From assembly GCA_050247255.1 (NCBI GenBank), contig JBFWUM010000003.1, positions 1 to 64,000 of the forward strand: a stretch of 64,000 nucleotides of DNA. Reading direction: 5' to 3'. This DNA comes from JBFWUM01 sp050247255. GTDB lineage: Bacteria; Acidobacteriota; Vicinamibacteria; Vicinamibacterales; UBA2999. The notes beneath the pieces are model-generated. The model saw only the letters and a program-made list of their open reading frames with translations, made no database searches and had not been told where the DNA came from. Positions within the stretch are counted from its first letter, which is position 1. Every line of letters starts with the position of its first letter. Position numbers and translations under genes: made by a program. This document shows, piece by piece, positions 37,340-45,306 of the stretch.

Positions 37340-38414
37340 CGAACGAAACGCCCATCGCGCGGGCGGTGAGGAGCAGGTCGTAATTCAGCGGCACGAGCTT
37401 CTGTTTCCCGACGACCTCTCCCAGTGGGACCGGAACGATGTCAGGCGGATGGTTCGCGACCATCTTGCCGTACTGGCCGTTGAGCAGCAGTTCGACGGCC
37501 TTGCCGCCAAACCGCGTCGCCAGCGTGCGATCGAACGCCGTCGGGGCGCCGCCGCGCTGCAGGTGGCCCAGGACCACATGGCGTGTTTCCTTGCCGGTCA
37601 GGCTGCCGAGCTCGCGGGCGCAGAAGGCCGCGGCGCCGCCCAGCCGCTCGACGTGTCCGGCGTGCGCCTCCTCGATGAGCGAGACGGTGCCGCCCTTCGG
37701 CCGGGCTCCCTCGGCAATGACGACGATGCTGAACCGGGCGCCAAGGGCATCGCGCCCGCGGATGCAGTCGGCGACCTTTGACAGGTCGTACGGGATCTCG
37801 GGAATCAGGATGACGTCCGCACCGCCGGCGACGCCGGCGTGCAGCGCGATCCAGCCCGCGTAGCGCCCCATGACCTCGACCACGATGATGCGGCGGTGGG
37901 CCTCCGCGGTCGTGTGCAGCCGATCGATGGCGTCGGTTGCGAAGCTGACCGCCGTGTCGAAGCCGAAACAGCTGGTCGTGCCGTAGATGTCGTTGTCGAT
38001 GGTCTTCGGGACGCCGACGAGCGGGATCCCCTTCTTGTAGAACTCGTAGGAGATGGCGAGCGTGCCGTCGCCGCCGATGCAGACCAGCGCATCCAGCCCC
38101 ATTTTCTGGAACATCTCCAGCACGCGGTCGCCATAATTGAACGTGCCGTGCTCGGTGATGATCGGCTCGGCGAACGGGTCGCCGCGGTTGACGGTGCCGA
38201 GGATGGTGCCGCCGAGGCGCAGGATGCCGGTCACGTCCTTCGCCGCAAGCGGCCGCGACTTTTCAGGGTAGATCAGCCCGTCGAAGCTGTCCTCGAGGCC
38301 GAGCACCTTGACGCCGGCGTTGGTGGCCGACTTGACCACCGCCCGGATGACCGCGTTGAGACCGGGCGCATCCCCACCGCCGGTGAGGACGCCGATGTGC
38401 TTCACGGTGGGCAT
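37332..38414 (-). CDS. pfkA: 6-phosphofructokinase
   Basis: Phosphorylates fructose 6-phosphate in glycolysis. 360 residues with VLTGGGDAPGLNAVIRAVV, the phosphate-binding CIGGDGTLAI (Gly117), GVPKTIDNDI (Lys137), VEVMGRYAGWIA and HLQRGGAPTAFDR. Gly at the E. coli position 104 argues for ATP as donor. Lys at position 124 is a feature of the PPi-dependent and group III enzymes, so this is best seen as the ATP-using group III type of Actinobacteria and others. The ATG at 38414 gives the canonical N-terminus. A tRNA gene lies 13 bases upstream. Confidence 0.9.
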   Translation of the reverse strand: MPTVKHIGVLTGGGDAPGLNAVIRAVVKSATNAGVKVLGLEDSFDGLIYPEKSRPLAAKDVTGILRLGGTILGTVNRGDPFAEPIITEHGTFNYGDRVLEMFQKMGLDALVCIGGDGTLAISYEFYKKGIPLVGVPKTIDNDIYGTTSCFGFDTAVSFATDAIDRLHTTAEAHRRIIVVEVMGRYAGWIALHAGVAGGADVILIPEIPYDLSKVADCIRGRDALGARFSIVVIAEGARPKGGTVSLIEEAHAGHVERLGGAAAFCARELGSLTGKETRHVVLGHLQRGGAPTAFDRTLATRFGGKAVELLLNGQYGKMVANHPPDIVPVPLGEVVGKQKLVPLNYDLLLTARAMGVSFGD

Positions 38415-38427
38415 CGATGTGAGAAGT

Positions 38428-38503
<76 letters not shown>

Positions 38504-38560
38504 GAGTGATGTGAACGCCTGCCTCCCAGATAGGACACCGCTGAGCAGGCGCGACCCCCA

Positions 38561-38590
38561 AGTGTAACAGCGCGGGCCTTCCGCTTGCAA
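38561..38590 (-). promoter_or_regulatory. possible promoter of the tRNA-Ala gene
   Basis: On the minus strand TTGCAA (38590-38585), 18-base spacer, TACACT (38566-38561). Transcription would start about 50 bases before the mature 5' end of the tRNA. Confidence 0.4.
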
Positions 38591-38617
38591 TTGGCGGCCC
38601 CGGGAGGCAGTGAACTG

Positions 38618-38875
38618 ATGGCGATTCTGGGATGGATTCTCTTCGGTTTGATCGTCGGCGCGCTCGCCAAGCTGGTGATGCCGGGGCGTGACCCTGGCGG
38701 CATCATCATCACGATGCTGCTCGGCATCGCCGGCGCGGTGCTCGGCGGCTTCGTCGGCCGGGCGATGGGGTTCTACGGCCCCGGCGAGGCGGCAGGGTTC
38801 CTGATGTCGTTCATCGGCGCGGTGTTCCTGCTGTTTCTCTACCGGATGTTCGTCCGCCGCCGCGCGGTTCCCTAA
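38618..38875 (+). CDS. GlsB/YeaQ/YmgE family membrane protein
   Basis: 85-residue protein with three transmembrane segments and the family pattern LGWILFGLIVGALAKLVMPG ... GGIIITMLLGIAGAVLGGFVG ... FLMSFIGAVFLLFLYRM. This family is linked to envelope stress, but its molecular role is unknown. ATG 38618 is preceded by GGGAGG. The stop is followed within 5 bases by a 7-bp array. Confidence 0.88.
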   Translation: MAILGWILFGLIVGALAKLVMPGRDPGGIIITMLLGIAGAVLGGFVGRAMGFYGPGEAAGFLMSFIGAVFLLFLYRMFVRRRAVP

Positions 38876-38880
38876 ACAAG

Positions 38881-38958
38881 GCACAATGCGCAATGCCCAA
38901 TGCTCAATGACAAAGTGTTGTCGTTGGGCATTGAGCCTTGAGCATTGAGCCTTGTGCA
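38881..38958. repeat. 7-bp array, inverted arms, unit GCNCAAT
   Basis: The left arm (38881-38908) has GCACAAT, GCGCAAT, GCCCAAT, GCTCAAT. The right arm (38917-38958) has GTTGTCG, TTGGGCA, TTGAGCC, TTGAGCA, TTGAGCC, TTGTGCA. The loop is about 8 bases. It starts 5 bases after the preceding stop codon. Confidence 0.88.
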
Positions 38959-38986
38959 TTCTCCGACTCCATTTGGCCGGGCGTAC

Positions 38987-40186
38987 ATGCTCGCCAGCAC
39001 GTTCCGGCAGCAGCTGCGCCGCGCGATCGAGGTGGACGACGTCCTCCCGGTTGGCGGTATCCGCCGCTTCGAGCCGGAGGTGTCTGGCGTGGCGGCGCTG
39101 ATCGTCGCCCCGGCCGCCCGCCACGATGAGGTCGCGCGGGTGGCCCTGCCGCTGGCCGAGACGCCGCGTGGACGCGTGGCGGTTTCCATGACGGATCCGG
39201 CGCAGGCCGGGGCGGCCCTGCTGTGGCACACCGGATCGCGCGCGCACCTCGACACGCTGGTCGCGCGGGCGCATGACCGGCAGCTGACCTTCGATGCCAC
39301 CGGGCTGTCCCGGAACGGCATCCCGTTGCCAGCGGCCACCGAGGCCGACTGTTACGCCGCCCTGGGCCTTCCCTTCATTCCGCCGGAGTTGCGGCAGACC
39401 GGCGAGGAGGTGCGCCTGGCCGAGGCCGGGCAGCTGCCGGATCTCGTCACGTCGATGCACATCCGCGGCGACCTTCACATGCACACCACGTGGAGCGATG
39501 GCCGCGACACCGTGGAAGCGATGGTCGTCGAGGCGCGGCAGCTCGGCTACGAGTACATCGCCATCACCGACCACTCGGAGCACTCGGCGGCCTCACGCAA
39601 CCTCACCACGGGAGACGTGTCTGCGCAGCGTGCCGAGATCGAGGAGATCCGCCGAAAGGTTCCCGGCATCCAGGTCCTCCATGGCGTCGAGGTCGACATC
39701 ATGCCGGACGGCAGCCTCGACTTCGACGACGCGCTGCTGGCCGGCTTCGACCTGGTGCTGGCCTCCCTGCACGACGCGGCCGGCCATGACGCTGCCCGCC
39801 TGACCGAGCGTTGCCTGTCGGCCATCGCCCACCCGCTGGTCAGCATCATCACGCACCCGGCCAACCGTTCGCCCGGCCTGTCGCGCGGCCACGACATGGA
39901 CTTCGACCGCATCTTCGACGCCGCGGTGGCCACGGGCACCGCGCTCGAGATCGACGGCGCGCCCGGGCACCTTGACCTGGATGGCGCCCTGGCTCGCCGG
40001 GCGGCCGCGCGTGGCGTGACGCTGGCCATCGACAGCGACGCCCACCGCGCCGACTGGCTCGGCCGGCAGATGCGGTTCGGCGTCGGCACCGCGCGGCGCG
40101 GGTGGGTCGAACCGCGCCACGTCCTCAATTCCCGCAGCGTCGACGACGTGCGCGCCTTCATTGCGCGCAAGCGCGCCCGTGCCTGA
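38987..40186 (+). CDS. PolX-like protein with degenerate polymerase half and intact PHP domain
   Basis: 399 residues, related to the second half of the PolX gene at 51961. The helix-hairpin-helix domains are gone. A remnant of the polymerase palm remains (VLPVGGIRRFEPEVSGVAAL) in which the two catalytic Asp of PolX (GDIDIL) are replaced by V-A-A. The thumb remnant keeps LGLPFIPPELR. The PHP domain (from about residue 160) has every metal ligand: GDLHMHT (His164, His166), ITDHSEH, GVEVDIM, ASLHDA, ITHPANR and IDSDAHR. It should act as a phosphoesterase or nuclease without polymerase activity. Start ATG 38987 avoids the repeat upstream; TTG 38945 lies inside it. Confidence 0.8.
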   Translation: MLASTFRQQLRRAIEVDDVLPVGGIRRFEPEVSGVAALIVAPAARHDEVARVALPLAETPRGRVAVSMTDPAQAGAALLWHTGSRAHLDTLVARAHDRQLTFDATGLSRNGIPLPAATEADCYAALGLPFIPPELRQTGEEVRLAEAGQLPDLVTSMHIRGDLHMHTTWSDGRDTVEAMVVEARQLGYEYIAITDHSEHSAASRNLTTGDVSAQRAEIEEIRRKVPGIQVLHGVEVDIMPDGSLDFDDALLAGFDLVLASLHDAAGHDAARLTERCLSAIAHPLVSIITHPANRSPGLSRGHDMDFDRIFDAAVATGTALEIDGAPGHLDLDGALARRAAARGVTLAIDSDAHRADWLGRQMRFGVGTARRGWVEPRHVLNSRSVDDVRAFIARKRARA

Positions 40187-40378
40187 CGTCGCATTTCGGA
40201 TTGCCGCCGCCTGTCTGGTGGCGACGCTGGCATTCTGGGCCTACTCCCGGACCCTTGTCCCCCGGCCGAACCGTTCTATGCCGCGGGCATCTACGCGTCA
40301 CGACCCCGCTTCCGCATACCGGCCAGCGCCCCGCAGCTGGCCCGGGCTCGGCCGTAAGCTGCGTGCTATCGTTGACTT
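40187..40378 (+). other. 192-bp interval, possible gene remnant and lolA -10
   Basis: From GTG 40178 a frame reads PDVAFRIAAACLVATLAFWAY, one convincing membrane helix, then turns into basic low-complexity sequence with no matching family. It could be the stump of a membrane protein gene. TATCGT (40367-40372) lies 6 bases before the lolA ATG and could be a -10 giving a leaderless message. Nothing else is recognised. Confidence 0.3.
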
Positions 40379-41041
40379 ATGCGGATCGCCCTCGTCGTCA
40401 TGGTTGCCCTGGCCGCCGTGCTGCCGGTCCGATCCGTGGCCCAGCAGCGCCCCGCGCCTGAGGCGCTGGCCCGCTCGCTGCAGCAGCGGTACTCGACTAT
40501 CCGCGACTTCTCTGCCAATTTCGTCCATACCTACCGCGGCGGCGTCCTCCGGACCCAGACGCGCGAGCAGGGGACGGTGGCGGTGAAGAAGCCCGGCAGG
40601 ATGCGGTTCGTCTACACCGCCCCCGAGCGCAAGGAATTCGTCTCGGACGGCGTGAAGATCTACTCCTACATCCCCGAGGACAAGCAGGTCATCGTCGCCG
40701 ACGTGCCGCCGGAGAACCAGGCAAGCACGCCGGCCCTCTTCCTCGCCGGCAAGGGCGAGATTGCACGCGACTTCACAGCGGCTTACATGGATGCACCGTC
40801 GCCGGGCACCGTGGCCCTCAAGCTGACGCCGCGCCGGCCGGAGCCGGAATACGAGTATTTCGTGCTCGCCGTCGACCCCGGAACGCTCCAGTGGCGGGCC
40901 CTGACCACCAGGGACCGCCAGGGCGGAGAATCCACGCTGACCTTCAGCAACTTGAAGGAGAATCAGGGATTGTCCGATAAGGAGTTCGCGTTCCGAATTC
41001 CTCGCGGGGTTGACGTCATCACGGATGGCACACGCAATTAA
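40379..41041 (+). CDS. lolA: outer-membrane lipoprotein carrier protein LolA
   Basis: Periplasmic chaperone that ferries lipoproteins to the outer membrane. 220 residues: signal peptide (to about 21, VAQQ), then the LolA half-barrel with STIRDFSANFVHTYRGG, GTVAVKKPGRMRFVYTAPE, FVSDGVKIYSYIPEDKQVIV and VLAVDPGTLQWRALTTRD. All are typical of the family. Its last 17 bases overlap the secretin gene. Confidence 0.88.
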   Translation: MRIALVVMVALAAVLPVRSVAQQRPAPEALARSLQQRYSTIRDFSANFVHTYRGGVLRTQTREQGTVAVKKPGRMRFVYTAPERKEFVSDGVKIYSYIPEDKQVIVADVPPENQASTPALFLAGKGEIARDFTAAYMDAPSPGTVALKLTPRRPEPEYEYFVLAVDPGTLQWRALTTRDRQGGESTLTFSNLKENQGLSDKEFAFRIPRGVDVITDGTRN

Positions 41042-42872
41042 GACGGGCGGAAATAAAGTTCCGCAGCTACTGCTCTCCTCGCTCGTCGTGCTGCTGCTGG
41101 CCGGCTGCGCGACGGGGCAGGCATTCGTCCGCGCCGGCGAGCGGGCCGAGCAGATCCAGGACTACGACCGCGCCGTTGCCGAGTACACCCGGGCGCTCCA
41201 GGAGGATCCCGACAACACGACGGCCCGCCTGTCGCTCGAGCGCGCCCGGCTGCGCTCGTCGCAGGAGCACTTCTCCCGCGGCCGCCGCTTCGAAGCGACC
41301 GGCCGGCTCGACGAGGCGCTCGTCGAGCTGCAACTGGCGGCGGAGATGAACCCGGGCAGCGCCGACATCGACGAGCTGCTGCGCAACGTGCGCACCCAGC
41401 TGCGCAACCGTGTCGCCGTCGCGCGCGAAGGCAAGACGCAGCTCGAGACGCTGATCGAGGCCTCGCGCGACCTGCCGGCGCCGGGAGCCGAGCTCCCCTC
41501 CGACGTACGGCTGCCCGACGCGCTGATGTTCCGCGACGCCGATGCGCGCGATGTCTACACGGCCATCGCCCGCTTTGCGAACCTGAGCCTCGTCTTCGAC
41601 CCGGATTTCCGCGGCCAGCCGATCACCATCGACCTGCGTAACGCGTCGCTGGCCGACGCGCTCAATTCCGTGGGCAGCGCGACGCGCAGCTTCTACCAGG
41701 TCAGCGGGCAGCGGACGATCACGGTCATTCCCGACACTCCGGCCAAGCGCGTGGAGTACCAGGACGAAATCGTTCGCACCTTCTACTTGAGCAACGCCGA
41801 CCTGAAGGAAACGATCGATCTCCTCCGCATCGTCATCGACAGCCGCCGCATTGCGCCGATCACGGCCACCAACGCGCTGTCGATCAAGGACACGCCGGAG
41901 CGGGTCGCGGCCGCGGGTCGCCTGATTACCGCCATCGACAAGGCGCGCCCGGAAGTGGTCATCGATGTCGAGCTGCTCGAGGTCGATCGCACGCGCCTCC
42001 GCGAGTACGGCCTGCAGTTCGCCTCCCCCGGCTCCGCGGGCGTCGACGGCGCCGCCGATGCCAATCGCCAGGGCATGACCCTGCGCGACCTGCGCAGCCT
42101 CTCGCAGTCGGACATCTTCCTGACCAACCTGCCGGGGCTCTACTACCGGCTGCTCAAGTCCGACATGAACACCCGCACGCTCGCCAACCCGCAGCTGCGG
42201 ACGTCGGAGGGTGTCGCCGCGCAGGCGCGCTTCGGCGAGCGCGTGCCGGTGCCGGTGACGACCTTCGCGCCGCTCGCCACCGGCGGCGCGGCGCAGCAGC
42301 CGATCACGTCGTTCCAGTACCAGAACATCGGCGTGAACATCGACATCACGCCGCGCACGCATCACGACGATGAGGTATCGCTGGCATTGCACGTCGAGAT
42401 CAGCAGCATCGCCGGCACCGGGTTCGGCGACCTGCCGACGTTCGGCAGCCGCGAGATCAGCACGCTGATCCGGCTGCGCGACGGCGAGACGAACCTGCTG
42501 GCGGGATTGATTCGCGACGACGAGCGCGAGGTGGTGCGCGGCCTTCCCGGGCTGAGCGACCTGCCGCTGGTCGGCCGCCTCTTCGCGCACACGCGCACCG
42601 AGACGCAGGAAACCGACATCGTGCTCACGCTGACGCCGCACATCATCCGCGTGCTCGATCTGAACGAGGCGGATCTGCGGCCGTTCCGCGTGCAGGGCGA
42701 CCAGGCTGGCGGGGGTGACCTCCCGATCAGCACCCCGGAGCTGCCGCGCGAGCCCGAGACGCCCGAACCGGCGCCGGCGCAGCCGATCGCGCCCGGCCAG
42801 CCCGCCGGGACCATCGCCCCCACGGCGCCGCCGCCGGCCGGATCGCCCGTCCAGCGCCCGCCTAACCCGTAG
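41025..42872 (+). CDS. secretin lipoprotein with N-terminal TPR domain
   Basis: 615-residue outer-membrane lipoprotein: lipobox LLLAGCA (Cys about 27), TPR-like region (about 30-120), STN/N1-type domains (about 150-310) with TITVIPDTPAKRVEYQDE, and a secretin domain (about 320-545) with RTLANPQLRTSEG, GVNIDITPRTHHDDEVSL and the signature GLPGLSDLPLVGRLFA. The C-terminus is proline-rich. It differs from PilQ at 22820, lacking AMIN domains, and is closer to GspD-type channels, but no other secretion genes are nearby. ATG 41025 is chosen for its signal sequence; it overlaps lolA. Confidence 0.82.
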   Translation: MAHAIKTGGNKVPQLLLSSLVVLLLAGCATGQAFVRAGERAEQIQDYDRAVAEYTRALQEDPDNTTARLSLERARLRSSQEHFSRGRRFEATGRLDEALVELQLAAEMNPGSADIDELLRNVRTQLRNRVAVAREGKTQLETLIEASRDLPAPGAELPSDVRLPDALMFRDADARDVYTAIARFANLSLVFDPDFRGQPITIDLRNASLADALNSVGSATRSFYQVSGQRTITVIPDTPAKRVEYQDEIVRTFYLSNADLKETIDLLRIVIDSRRIAPITATNALSIKDTPERVAAAGRLITAIDKARPEVVIDVELLEVDRTRLREYGLQFASPGSAGVDGAADANRQGMTLRDLRSLSQSDIFLTNLPGLYYRLLKSDMNTRTLANPQLRTSEGVAAQARFGERVPVPVTTFAPLATGGAAQQPITSFQYQNIGVNIDITPRTHHDDEVSLALHVEISSIAGTGFGDLPTFGSREISTLIRLRDGETNLLAGLIRDDEREVVRGLPGLSDLPLVGRLFAHTRTETQETDIVLTLTPHIIRVLDLNEADLRPFRVQGDQAGGGDLPISTPELPREPETPEPAPAQPIAPGQPAGTIAPTAPPPAGSPVQRPPNP

Positions 42873-42877
42873 TGCCA

Positions 42878-42931
42878 CCGGGACTGAAGTCCCGGGCTCC
42901 GTACGAAAGGAGCCCGAGACTTTAGCCTCGG
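42878..42931. terminator. three stacked hairpins between converging genes
   Basis: CCGGGAC-TGAA-GTCCCGG (42878-42895), GGGCTCC-8-GGAGCCC (42894-42915) and CCGAGAC-TTTA-GCCTCGG (42914-42931, one mismatch). They share border bases, so only alternate ones can form together. Placed where the secretin and murA transcripts meet, they probably end both. The third overlaps the end of murA. Confidence 0.6.
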
Positions 42932-44193
42932 CCCTGCTCCACCTTCTCGACCTTGGCGCCGAGCTGTTTCAGCCGATCGACCAGCTGGCTGTAGCCGCGT
43001 TCCACCGTCTCGAGCGGGGCCACGCGCGTCTGGCCGTCCGCCGCCAGCCCCGCGGCAATCAGCGACATGCCCGATCGCAGGTCGCGGCTGTCGAGCGTCC
43101 GCCCCCCCCGCAGCCGCGTCGGCCCCGTGACGATGATGCGGTGCGCGTCGGCGAGAAACATATCGGCGCCCATGCCGCTCATCTGCTCCAGCGCGAACAG
43201 GCGCAGTTCGTACATCCAGTCGTGCACCAGCGTGCGTCCCTGGGCCTGCGTCGCGAGGACGGTGACGAGGCTCACCAGGTCGCTCGGGAAAGCCGGCCAG
43301 AGTCCGGTCGTAATGCGGCGGATGGCCTTTGGCGCCGACGGCTTCACCACAAACACGCCGTCACGCATGCCGCACTGCACGTTCATCCGCTTCAGCACGG
43401 CGGCGACGACCTCGATGTCTTCCTCGCGCGCCCCCTCGATGGCCATCTCCCCGCCGGTGATGGCGGCGACGACCGCCCAGCTCCCCGCCTCGATGTAGTC
43501 GCCGCCCAGCGTGTGGCTGGCGCCGCGAAGCCTGGCCGGCGGCACGATGCGGATACGCGAGCTGCCGATGCCGCTCACCTCGCAGCCCATCGCCTGCAGG
43601 AACTCGCAGAGCTCGACGACATGCGGCTCGGCGGCGGCATGCCGGATCTCGGTCGGCCCCGTGGCCGCGGCCGCGGCCAGCAGCGCCGTTTCGGTCCCGG
43701 TGACCGAGGCCTCGTAGAGGTACATCGACGCGCCCTTCAGCCCGTCAGGCGCCTCGAGCGCGTGGTCGGGCCCCGGCTCCTGGCGCGCCCCCATCGCGAA
43801 CAGCGCGTCGAGGTGCGTGGCGATGGTCCGCCGTGCCGGGAAGTCGCCGCCGGGCGGCGCGATGTGCGCCCGCCCCACCCGCGCCAGCAGCGGCCCGAGC
43901 AGCAGCACCGACCCGCGCAGGCGCCCGACCAGCGCCCGGTCGGGGGCGTGGGTCTTCACGGTCTTCGCCCGGACCCGCAGGGTCGTCGTGCCGATCCCGT
44001 CGACGTCAGCACCGAGGTCGACCAGCAGCCGCGCCATCACCTCGACGTCGCCGATGCGGGGGACGTTGGTGAGGACGCATTCCTCGCCGGTCAACAGGCA
44101 CGCGGCCAGCAGCGGCAGCGCGGCGTTCTTGTTGCCTTCGACGGCCACCCGCCCTTCCAGGCGATGGCCTCCTTCGATCACCAGTGTGGACAT
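42922..44193 (-). CDS. murA: UDP-GlcNAc 1-carboxyvinyltransferase with Asp in place of the active-site Cys
   Basis: First committed step of peptidoglycan synthesis: adds enolpyruvate to UDP-GlcNAc. 423 residues with EGNKNAALPLLAA (catalytic Lys22, Asn23), GSVLLLGPLLARVGRAHIA and AFPSDLVS. In the active-site loop the sequence is PPGGDFPARRT, so Asp117 stands where E. coli has Cys115. The Cys-to-Asp exchange is known from Mycobacterium, Chlamydia and Borrelia MurA and causes intrinsic fosfomycin resistance, since the drug alkylates that Cys. It starts directly after the murB stop and ends the cell-wall operon. Confidence 0.92.
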   Translation of the reverse strand: MSTLVIEGGHRLEGRVAVEGNKNAALPLLAACLLTGEECVLTNVPRIGDVEVMARLLVDLGADVDGIGTTTLRVRAKTVKTHAPDRALVGRLRGSVLLLGPLLARVGRAHIAPPGGDFPARRTIATHLDALFAMGARQEPGPDHALEAPDGLKGASMYLYEASVTGTETALLAAAAATGPTEIRHAAAEPHVVELCEFLQAMGCEVSGIGSSRIRIVPPARLRGASHTLGGDYIEAGSWAVVAAITGGEMAIEGAREEDIEVVAAVLKRMNVQCGMRDGVFVVKPSAPKAIRRITTGLWPAFPSDLVSLVTVLATQAQGRTLVHDWMYELRLFALEQMSGMGADMFLADAHRIIVTGPTRLRGGRTLDSRDLRSGMSLIAAGLAADGQTRVAPLETVERGYSQLVDRLKQLGAKVEKVEQGRG

Positions 44194-45306
44194 TCAGCCC
44201 TGTCTCGTCGTGTCCGGCTTCCGCCGGACCTTCGTGTCCTGCAAGTAGGCCGCATCCGGGTCGTCGCCAAAGCCGGCAAGCACCGGCTCGGGGTTCAAGG
44301 CAATGCTGAAGCGCTCCGCGACCCGGCGCTTGATGTGGGCGGCCAACGCGATGATGTCGCCTGCCCTGCCGCCAGGCAGGCTGACGAGCGCCAGGGGGTG
44401 CTTCGACGACACCGCCGCCAGCCCCATCCGGTAGCCGCGCGTGATGCCGGCGCGCTCAATCAACCACGCCGCGGGCACCTTCACCTGCCCTGCGCCTGCC
44501 GCAAACGACGGGACGTCCCCGGACTGCGCCTGCAGCGCGCGATGCACGTCATCACCAACAACGGGATTGACGAAGAACGATCCAACGCTGCGCGTGTCAG
44601 GATCGGCCGGGTCGATCACCATCCCCTTCCGCCTCCGGATCGCGATCACCGCCTGACGCACGTCGTCCAGCCCGGGCGACATGATCGCACGTTGTTGGAA
44701 GTGGGCGATGACATCCGGATAGGCGATCGTCGGCCCCGCCGGCGCGAGGCGGAACGCGACCCGGGTGACGATGAACCGCCCGGCATCGGGCCCTTTGAAC
44801 CGGCTCATCCGGTAACTGAAGCCGCACTCGGCGGCGGTCAACGAGAGCGGGGTTCGTTCGCGCGTGTCGAACACGTCAACGCGCTCGATGACACGCCCGA
44901 CTTCCTGGCCATAGGCACCGACGTTCTGCACAGGCGTGGCGCCGACGGTGCCGGGGATGCCGGAGAGGCATTCCAGCCCGGCGAGCCCGCGCGCCACGGC
45001 GGCGCCGACAAGGGCGTCCCATTCCTCTCCGGCGCCCGCGGTCACCAGCGTCGCGGCGCCCTCGCGGGACCAGGTCACCCCGGACACCCGCACGTGCAGC
45101 ACAAGGCCGTCGATCCCGGCGTCTGCGACCACGAGGTTGCTGCCGCCGCCGAGCACGAACACCGGGATCCCGCGCGCGCCTGCCCAGGCGATCGCGGCCG
45201 CCGTGTCGGCCTCGTCCTTCGCGTCGACGTACCAGCGGGCGGCACCGCCGACCTTCAGCGTGGTGAACGGCGCGAGGGCGACGTTGGCAACCGGCGTCAC
45301 GCGCAC
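44194..45306 (-). CDS. murB: UDP-N-acetylenolpyruvoylglucosamine reductase
   Basis: FAD enzyme reducing the MurA product to UDP-MurNAc. 370 residues: FTTLKVGGAARWYV and VLGGGSNLVVADAG (FAD binding), GLECLSGIPGTVGATPVQNVGAYG (split across the FAD domain), and in the substrate domain DTRSVGSFFVNPV (catalytic Ser) with the final Glu in LNPEPVLAG. Length fits the type I enzymes. The start is GTG 45306, overlapping pxpBC by 10 bases, and it is followed at once by murA. Confidence 0.94.
   Translation of the reverse strand: MRVTPVANVALAPFTTLKVGGAARWYVDAKDEADTAAAIAWAGARGIPVFVLGGGSNLVVADAGIDGLVLHVRVSGVTWSREGAATLVTAGAGEEWDALVGAAVARGLAGLECLSGIPGTVGATPVQNVGAYGQEVGRVIERVDVFDTRERTPLSLTAAECGFSYRMSRFKGPDAGRFIVTRVAFRLAPAGPTIAYPDVIAHFQQRAIMSPGLDDVRQAVIAIRRRKGMVIDPADPDTRSVGSFFVNPVVGDDVHRALQAQSGDVPSFAAGAGQVKVPAAWLIERAGITRGYRMGLAAVSSKHPLALVSLPGGRAGDIIALAAHIKRRVAERFSIALNPEPVLAGFGDDPDAAYLQDTKVRRKPDTTRQG

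Noticed and set aside
40178..40586. A coding sequence of 100-plus residues between the PHP protein and lolA
   Set aside because: Apart from one hydrophobic stretch it is Arg/Pro-rich, unmatched, and overlaps the lolA start; kept only as a possible remnant.
42922..44193. AroA (EPSP synthase) instead of MurA, given the missing cysteine
   Set aside because: The Lys22-Asn23 motif, the PSD segment and the adjacent murB/mpl genes fit MurA; the Asp variant is known in true MurA proteins.
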